From positions 6,950,001-7,014,000 of the forward strand of contig JACSYO010002116.1 of NCBI GenBank assembly GCA_016806645.1: 64,000 nucleotides of DNA, in the 5' to 3' direction. The notes beneath the pieces are model-generated. The model worked only from the letters and a program-made list of their open reading frames with translations, was not told where the DNA came from and did no database searches. This document shows, piece by piece, positions 57,307-64,000 of the stretch (the stretch's first letter is position 1; every line of letters starts with the position of its first letter). Made by a program: the position numbers and the translations under genes. This DNA is from Ophiodon elongatus. Lineage: Eukaryota; Chordata; Actinopteri; Perciformes; Hexagrammidae.

Positions 57307-59780
57307 CTTGACAAATAGTTCACTTTGGGACGTGAAGTTGAACTACATCGCACTCCGTGAGAAAAATAAAATAAGTTATTTCTCTGCCAATAAGGAATCA
57401 TAGACTTCCCATATTAGTCAGAGGCACCACAACTTTCACGGTGGTAAGTGAGGAGGCTTCTTTTTCTTTTTTTTTTGTTACCAGTCAGCCCTTCTACAAG
57501 TGAGGTATCAGCTTGCAGAAAAGTCTCCGCTCCTGTCCAGTGCGCAAGCTTCCTCCAGCTGTATTTACTCCTCCAGGGTCCATCCAGAGCCTCCGCCACC
57601 CCAAGTATTTATGGAGTTATGACCCCGTCCCTCACCTTACTCCTCTGTGATGCAGAAACACGTAGGTACGCCCATAACGTCGAGGGATAACCCGGAGTTT
57701 CCAGTGGATGAAATGTGTTGAAATGTGTCATAAATGAACAGAGGAGAGCTAGACTCGTGCTCCCACTCGCATTTTTCTTTTTCTTTTTCTTTTTTTTTTC
57801 CCTCTCACCCTTGAGAGAGTGCATTGGGGCTAGTTGCCCTCTGAGTCCATCCCACACTCAACTTTTGTTTTTGCATCCACCTCTAGCGGCAGCAATAAAC
57901 TTCAGCCCGGTCCCATGATGAATGTGTCGGCTCGGGAGTGTAAAAGGAGACACTTGAAATCCGAGAGCCCGTCTTAACGAGTGAAAGAATAATGACAGAG
58001 CCTTTTAATCACCTCAACTTATTGAAGTCTGCGTGTTTATGGGAGAGGGCTCCAGCTGCATTCACCACCAACAACAAGGATCCTGTTTTTTAAACTGCGT
58101 GGGTTTATGATCCACTGGGATGCTATGCAATATTATTTTATTAAATGCACTAACAAACAAGTGGGCCAACTTGTAAAGTGCTGCACTAAAAATGATCCCA
58201 TATAGGAACAGATCATATAAGAGATAAAAAAAAAAAATAAACACAAATATTCATAAGAAAACAGCAAATTCAGTATTAGGAGCCTCGCACTCATTGCAGA
58301 TTTCCAGCTTCATAATTCAAAAAAAAAAAATACCAAAAGGAGAAGTATAGAAAAGTATAAGTTAAGTTGACACAAGGAGCCCAGAAAGTACAGTTCTCAG
58401 AGGAGCACTAAGTAAACCGCATGTTGAAGTTAGATTGCTGGGATAATTAAAAACATAAATACTAGAGGTTTCCATGTGATGGGTGGCTGCTGTCCAAAAT
58501 GAAAAAAAGGAAGATCTCTTTCAGGTAGAAAAACTCCTCGATGTACTGGGATGTTACCACATAGCGCCATCTAGTGTACAAAGCACTTAAATCGTTATTT
58601 CGGTAGTTTCACACACACATTCTACAGTTGCACTTGTATTCATGTTTGCTAGTGCTGTGACCTTAGAGGAGGACCCAGGTGATGATGTTTTTTGTTGTTC
58701 CACGCAACATCCTTTTTGATGCAGCTGTAAAATGTAAACGTTCACAGCTCAAGTTTTTAGAATATCCATGAGATTGATGATGGGATGGACTCCTGGAATA
58801 AACCTGAAATTTAAAGCCCAAAGCACAGACCAAACTAAGTTCACAAATCATTAAGATGTTTTTATTCTAGTAAAATAAAAAAAAGAGAAAGATTCATACA
58901 CAAATCACCTTTTAACAAAATAATAAAATTACAAAAGCTGTTTAAGACATGTCATGGCTGAAATACACAGTTATGACTCTTTTATAAATAACAAAAAAAG
59001 ACTTGCTACAGTAATGAAAGTTAAGCCTTGGGAACATAAAGGACATATTTCAAAGTGAAATCTCAGCATGTTCTTAGACGGTGAAACTTTAAACATTTTG
59101 CTTCCTACTTGGAATAAAATGTCATGTGATTGAATGATTGTGATAAGATGGAAAGTATTCATTTATCTTGGGTGATACACAATATTATCTGTTTTAAAAT
59201 GTTTTCATAAGAGTGAAGAGCTTAACATTCAAACTAAATGCAACACAGGCTTACAGCAGGTCACAAACAGCCCCAGGAAATCACAGTCTTGTGCTGAAAT
59301 ATGCCAATTTCACACATCATTTATGGTGAAACAAGTCATTGAACATGGAACATTTATAGATCATAGAACGTGTGTTTTTTTAACAGAAGATATAGCACTA
59401 ATCCAACGTGTGGTGAAAATTGAGAGAGCGACATGCAATGAAGCAACACCAGGGGGCAATATGGGAAAATGCACCAGCCGCCCTGCCGGAGAGAGATCCA
59501 GACACACAGAGGTATTAAATGGAGCATATTATTAATTCTGTTAGCACCATTAAAACCTTAAAGCATGTTCAAAGATATGTGGGTATTGATACAAAATACC
59601 AACAGAGGAAAATGTGATAGGATCTAGTTCTGTTGAGTGTCTGAGATCACATAGCTGGTGATAGAGGAGGTCCGTTTTGTTTCTACGACAGAGCAAAACT
59701 GTAAAGATGAGATCTTCCTGAGAATGTCCGTTTGTTCCACATCAGCTCTAGACCGGTGCCTGCAGTGACGCTGCATTACG
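57307..59780. other. bmp5 upstream region and COL21A1 3' flank
   Basis: Both genes are on the minus strand. Roughly 57307-57950 is the bmp5 5' UTR/promoter zone, with a pure pyrimidine tract near 57770-57802. The part from about 58860 to 59780 is likely COL21A1 3' UTR, since an AATAAA on the minus strand sits at 58861-58866. No other gene seen. Confidence 0.6.
58861..58866 (-). terminator. Candidate COL21A1 poly(A) signal
   Basis: A minus-strand AATAAA about 915 bases beyond the collagen stop. It would give a 0.9-kb 3' UTR. Confidence 0.4.
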
Positions 59781-59968
59781 TCAATAGTTTGGCCCTTTGC
59801 TGTAAGGATCCCGCCTCATAATGCTACTGTAGCACATGGATGGATCACACACCCCAGGCTGACCAGGGATGCCAGGATTGCCACTTTTACCCTCTGCTCC
59901 GTTGACACCAGGGAATCCAAGCCTACCTGGAGGACCCGGCTTACTGTGCCCCTGGGGACCTATTGGAC
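59781..59968 (-). CDS. col21a1: col21a1 last exon (COL1 end, NC1, stop)
   Basis: PIGPQGHSKPGPPGRLGFPG, then GQPGVCDPSMCYSSIMRRDP and YSKGPNY, stop TGA. C-X4-C FACIT signature. Confidence 0.92.
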
Positions 59969-62900
59969 CTGTAGAGATAAAAGCCATGATCAGTTCAAAG
60001 GAACGGTACCCAGTGCTGAAAGGATGAAGTCTTTTTTAATGTATCCCTGCAAATTAGCTTCCACATGGCTTTGTGAATGATTTGTGGATCTGAATAGCCA
60101 CATGATTTACCTGGAGGCCCCAGTGGCCCCTGGTCTCCAATGGTGGTCCGGCCAGAGCTCCCCTTCTCACCCATTAAACCTGGTTCTCCTGCAAACACAA
60201 GAGTACCTGTTTAAGGATCCTGCAAAACAGCTTTAATAACATACTGTAGACTTTGATGTTGGTTTTACCTTTCAGCCCATTAATACCAGGGTGCCCTCCC
60301 CGACCAGGGCGGCCCGGCTGACCCCTAGATCCACTAAGTCCAGAAGGACCCCTGAGTCCCTGGAGCCCAGTTGGACCTGGAGGACCAGGAGATCCAGGCC
60401 GGCTTTGACACGTGGTACAGCTACTCTGCTGGTTGCTCAGCAACAATAAATGCAGCTCAGCTAGGATGATTGACAATAAAAAAAAAATCAGATACATGGT
60501 GAAATAACACAGAAACTCATCATCAGTCTGTAATGATACTCACACTGAAACATCTCTCTGCAGATTTGCCGAATGTGACTGTCCGACGTTTGACTTTCCT
60601 GGAATAAAAACGATGGATCTTATAGATCTGTCCATTCCATTATGTTAGTCAATATCAGATGTATCACAATAAAAAAAAACAGTAAAGTTAGCACAATGTG
60701 TAGCACATACAGATCTTCCTTCAGGTCCAGGTGGGCCAGGTAGACCACTGTCCCCCCGCAGCCCTCGGGAGCCAGGTGGGCCTGACTGACCCGACTGTCC
60801 GGGCCTACCCATTTGACCTTCTTGACCTCTCTGCCCCGAATCCCCTGCTGTTCCTTTCTGGCAAAAAATACCACCCCAAGGTTAGCCATAGACACAACAA
60901 TTCAGGTTGGATGGAGGTAAAGTTATTGAAGCATTCAGTTTAACATACCTCTCCTTTTTGTCCCAATGGACCAGTGGAGCCCTGTCAATGAAAGTCAGGA
61001 TAAGTCATTCAAAACTAGGAAGCACATACCATCAACAAGGCTGCACAACCCTCAACGTTTGTTGTATTGTAATAACAGAAAAATCTGCCTCTAGATTGAC
61101 ATTCAAATGCTCAGTGACATCTTGGAGAACGCCTAAATCTTGGTAATATAAGGTTTAATATGAATTAAAATGTGAAGCAAGTCAGGCTCATGACCAATGA
61201 GTGGGTGTAAAGCTGTTGTAGCACCATCTGTAGGCTAAATAGCATGAAATGTTGCAGTATCACTCTGATATGTGCCTATGTCATCTAGATTCGGTTACAA
61301 AAGCACCTTCATGCGTTCAGAAATATATATCAAATAGGCCATGCCTTCATTTTTCAAATTCAAATTTGACATATTCATAGTTAAAGGATCAGACTTAAAG
61401 GGTTATACAAATATGTACCAAACATGGTTTGGATGAGGAGTTGTGCAAAGAAAATTAAATATGTATCTATCTATATGTAATAATGTATCTATGGATCAGA
61501 TATGTATTGCAACTATGACATGTTGCTAAACGTCATAGTTCAGGAGTTATGAGTGAAGATTTAAAGGGTTTAACAAATGGCCACATGGTGGCGCTATCCA
61601 CATTTAAAACTATATAACAGTTTTTAGCTTTCCTGCTATCTAACAGAGAAACAGACATGGACCATTCATGAGGGGAGTAATTCATATATAAAGTTATATC
61701 TTAAGTTGTACATCAGTAAAATATCTTACAAAATATTTTTATTTGATGATTATATTTTTTCATTTCATTGTGCATTCTTTGCACTACTTGTGTCCATTTA
61801 TTGAAAGTCTTCATCAAACAGCAAAGCTGATCAAAGAAACTCACGTGTTCCCCTTGCCGACCATGCGCTCCTTTTTCACCGTTCATTCCCTGTTGAGAAA
61901 ATTACTAGATCAATGTCACAAAAGCATCTGAAATAATTTTTTTCAAGCACCAGCCTTAGCTGCATATAGTACCTCTGTAGATAGTACTTCAGGTTAAAAC
62001 ATAATGTGCTAATGTATTTTAAACGCATTACATTACTCATTAGATTTGATTACATAAATATGAACACACTTCATTGTTGTATTCAAGAGTGTATTATGTT
62101 GTCATGACATGAAATTGATCCCGTTAAACATAATGGAGAAAACCATGACGGAAGTCAGTAGAACGCCAAATATCCAGTATTACTTCCAAAACACACATGA
62201 TTGTTTTCCAAACCCATAATCGATCTTGAAGTTCAATCAAAGAGAATATATTCATTAACTAATTCAGTACACCTGATATAGACTGCCTGTCATGAATACA
62301 ACAATTATTGAATAAGTTCCACACTGTGATTTTAATGAAACAGATCACAGGTTGTGATTTGGTCCAATTTCTTTTGGACCAAAGTCTTAATACGGCACCC
62401 AATGATGATTAATTACACTTACATTTATTTAAAGCCTTTTATGTGCACTCAACGATCTCAATTTGAGTTATTATTTTTAGAATAACATTACACAGGTCAA
62501 CAGGATCATAGTATGATTTGGTTGTGAGACTAGATACGCGTGTAGATTTGTCTCCAATCTTACCGTCTGTCCTCTTTCACCTGTATTTCCTCTTTGTCCC
62601 TGAAAAAAAAGAAAAAAGTAATGAATTATTGATTGATACGTTACATTTTGTGGCAGGGAAACAAACACAAGTACCAAATGATTCACAGAAAAATCCCAGT
62701 GAAGACTTCTCATATCTGGCTAATAAATGTCCAAAAATAGCGTGGTAATGACGTTGCTGAGAAAGACTACGTCAGTTCTTGCCTAAACAAACTGATGGTG
62801 ACGTACGTTTTTTACAGGTATAGCAGTTAATTCATTTTTACAACTGGAATTTCAGGTGAACTAATGGACATTAATTTTATGTTCGACCAGACTTGGTTAA

Positions 62901-63282
62901 CCTTTACCACTAAACAACTACAAATTATAAATTGTCATTGTTAAAAATCATAGATCTGAATATAAAGAGGGAAAGACGGCAGCGTCACAACACTGGTAGA
63001 GCAAAATGTTAGTAGGGATACCTTGCTGCCCTTCAGGCCTGGCATGCCCTGGTGCCCCAGCTGACCTTCTCTTCCTGGTTCTCCTGCCCTCCCCTTCAAA
63101 AGTATTCAGTTTTACACCAATCATGATACAAAGTACACTTTATTTATATACTGTAGGACATACAACTTCCAAAAATACTTCAGACATGAAGCCACCTGGT
63201 TCATATTCACATTAAAATTGAAACATACCTCAGGCCCTGGTGTTCCTTTTTTACCTGGAGTTCCACCTTCCCCCTTATTCCC
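59781..63282 (-). CDS. col21a1: Collagen alpha-1(XXI) chain, 3' part (last ten exons)
   Basis: FACIT-type fibril-associated collagen of the extracellular matrix. Ten minus-strand exons (54, 72, 36, 45, 33, 147, 55, 192, 78 and 188 bp) encode 299 residues. An unbroken Gly-X-Y run ending in GPEGRS is followed by a short non-collagenous hinge (SHIRQICREMFQ, then LLLLSNQQSSCTTC). The final COL1 helix has two typical imperfections (GRTTIG and GHSKPG). The C-terminus is VCDPSMC followed by MRRDPYSKGPNY and TGA. The two cysteines four residues apart at the COL1/NC1 border are the FACIT hallmark. Phase-0 exons that are multiples of nine (36, 45, 54, 72) fit collagen genes. Assignment to COL21A1 rather than another FACIT rests mainly on its place next to BMP5. 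The N-terminal vWA and laminin-G-like domains lie beyond the right edge. Confidence 0.88.
60111..60188 (-). CDS. col21a1: col21a1 exon (COL1, 78 bp)
   Basis: EPGLMGEKGSSGRTTIGDQG, then PLGPP; one Gly-X-Y imperfection at RTTI; phase 1 at both ends. Confidence 0.9.
60269..60460 (-). CDS. col21a1: col21a1 exon (hinge and start of COL1)
   Basis: ELHLLLLSNQQSSCTTCQ, then a Gly-X-Y run (PGSPGPPGPTGLQG...HPGINGLK). The CTTC pair may form interchain disulfides. Ends in a split Gly codon. Confidence 0.88.
60544..60598 (-). CDS. col21a1: col21a1 exon (NC hinge)
   Basis: ESQTSDSHIRQICREMFQ, no Gly-X-Y; IRQIC resembles the short non-collagenous linkers of FACITs. Ends on a split Ser codon, donor gtgagt. 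Confidence 0.82.
60711..60857 (-). CDS. col21a1: col21a1 exon (Gly-X-Y, 147 bp)
   Basis: KGTAGDSGQRGQEGQMGRPG, continuing in register to GPPGPEGRS, where the helix ends; 49 codons, donor gtatgt. Confidence 0.92.
60949..60981 (-). CDS. col21a1: col21a1 exon (Gly-X-Y, 33 bp)
   Basis: GSTGPLGQKGE; the next exon starts with Lys, completing the GEK triplet. Confidence 0.88.
60982..61844 (-). other. col21a1 intron
   Basis: An 863-bp intron; no element recognised. Confidence 0.75.
61845..61889 (-). CDS. col21a1: col21a1 exon (Gly-X-Y, 45 bp)
   Basis: GMNGEKGAHGRQGEH; acceptor ctcaacag, donor gtgagt. Confidence 0.9.
61890..62563 (-). other. col21a1 intron
   Basis: A 674-bp intron; no element recognised. 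Confidence 0.75.
62564..62599 (-). CDS. col21a1: col21a1 exon (Gly-X-Y, 36 bp)
   Basis: GQRGNTGERGQT between acceptor tttttcag and donor gtaaga. Confidence 0.9.
62600..63021 (-). other. col21a1 intron
   Basis: A 422-bp intron; no element recognised. Confidence 0.75.
63022..63093 (-). CDS. col21a1: col21a1 exon (Gly-X-Y, 72 bp)
   Basis: GRAGEPGREGQLGHQG, then MPGLKGSK; acceptor ttttgaag chosen because it alone keeps Gly-X-Y register; donor gtatcc. Confidence 0.85.
63229..63282 (-). CDS. col21a1: col21a1 exon (Gly-X-Y, 54 bp)
   Basis: GNKGEGGTPGKKGTPGPE; classic 54-bp collagen exon, donor gtatgt. Confidence 0.9.
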
Positions 63283-64000
63283 CTTAATTAAGAAATAAAA
63301 CACATCTTATGTTCCAGAAAACATTGCAATGGCATTCAAACTGCATCATATCACATACCACTGACTGCTGGACTGCAGCTGGTAGTTTTATTTCCTTATA
63401 ATAATTTATTTTCATTCATGCGTGCAATAGTTTTAGTATACTTTTACAAGGTTTTGGTGCAGCTTGACGTTTAATTATGTCCAATCGTGTGCTTTCTTTT
63501 CCAGTTGAACAAGCCTCGGTAATTACAGTCTGAAGGTCAGCCATAAAATCAAAAGTATTGCCTGCCTGTTCATAAATTAGCTTTTAACTCATGTGCCATT
63601 TACCAATACACATTGGCTTGTTAAAGGCAGATCAGCTAATGAAAAGTGATTAGGAGACAGAGCGTCCAGACCAGACAAGCCAGACTGCTTACAGTTCCAC
63701 TAAGATTCCACTGACGAAAGCGGTAGGGCGAGATCATCCCTTAATTTAGCCCTGCCGGTGTGGCCAAAAGATTGTTACTTGTGCTGTGTAGTTTAGAAAA
63801 ACAGTGACCAAACAAAACATGCAATGCTGCTGACCTATGCAGCGCTGTATGTCTTGGTAACTCGTTGGTTAGAAAGCTTCATAGATTTAACCTGATAGAA
63901 ACTGATGACGGTGTGCACTGCAGTGCCTGTTGTATCGGCTGCATGACATAGGGCTTGGGAATGTTACCTCGTATAAAGCCACTCTGAACTCATGTACTTG
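63283..64000 (-). other. col21a1 intron running off the window
   Basis: No further Gly-X-Y exon seen before the right edge. Confidence 0.65.

Noticed and set aside
56860..57318. 152-codon plus-strand frame
   Set aside because: Antisense shadow of bmp5 exon 1.
60620..60895. 91-codon minus-strand frame over the 147-bp collagen exon
   Set aside because: Wrong frame; the neighbouring frame gives continuous Gly-X-Y.
1..64000. CRISPR arrays, bacterial operons or phage-like modules
   Set aside because: No regular spacer arrays and no prokaryotic gene layout; all genes are spliced vertebrate genes.

Overview
This is a gene-containing stretch of a ray-finned (teleost-type) fish nuclear genome. The evidence is spliced genes with GT-AG introns, AT-rich introns and spacers, fish-type dispersed repeats (a hAT-like non-autonomous element, a SINE/LINE-type 3' tail, an L2/RTE-like LINE fragment), and proteins that are close to but clearly diverged from mammalian orthologues. 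No prokaryotic, plasmid or viral gene organisation is seen.

Layout: five protein-coding genes were rebuilt exon by exon, checking splice phase at every junction. (1) HCRTR2, orexin/hypocretin receptor type 2, plus strand, 3237-14128; the first exon (N-terminus and most of TM1) lies outside the window to the left. (2) GFRAL, the GDF15 receptor, plus strand, 19919-25284; nine exons, complete, 397 codons. (3) HMGCLL1, extramitochondrial HMG-CoA lyase-like protein, minus strand, 28829-40465; nine exons, complete, 336 codons. (4) BMP5, minus strand, 49378-57306; seven exons, complete, 458 codons. (5) COL21A1, a FACIT collagen, minus strand, 59781-63282; the last ten exons only, running off the right edge. 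This order and orientation matches the HCRTR2-GFRAL-HMGCLL1-BMP5-COL21A1 block known from human chromosome 6p12.1, so the window is a deeply conserved synteny block.

The genes do not form a pathway. HCRTR2 (arousal and feeding neuropeptide receptor) and GFRAL (hindbrain aversion/anorexia receptor) both serve brain control of energy balance. HMGCLL1 makes ketone-body precursors outside mitochondria. BMP5 is a secreted skeletal morphogen and COL21A1 an extracellular-matrix collagen. The 9 kb between HMGCLL1 and BMP5 and the large HMGCLL1 intron hold long stretches of non-repetitive sequence that are plausible BMP5 regulatory DNA, but this is inference.

Most noteworthy: a required GC-AG intron in BMP5; a CpG-rich block inside HMGCLL1 intron 1 carrying a phase-compatible candidate alternative first exon; a shortened HCRTR2 tail that has lost the juxtamembrane cysteine cluster; a tandem TAG/CAG acceptor in GFRAL; a perfect 28-bp inverted repeat between HCRTR2 and GFRAL; and a nested homeodomain-core palindrome downstream of BMP5. 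I found no convincing undescribed multi-gene system.
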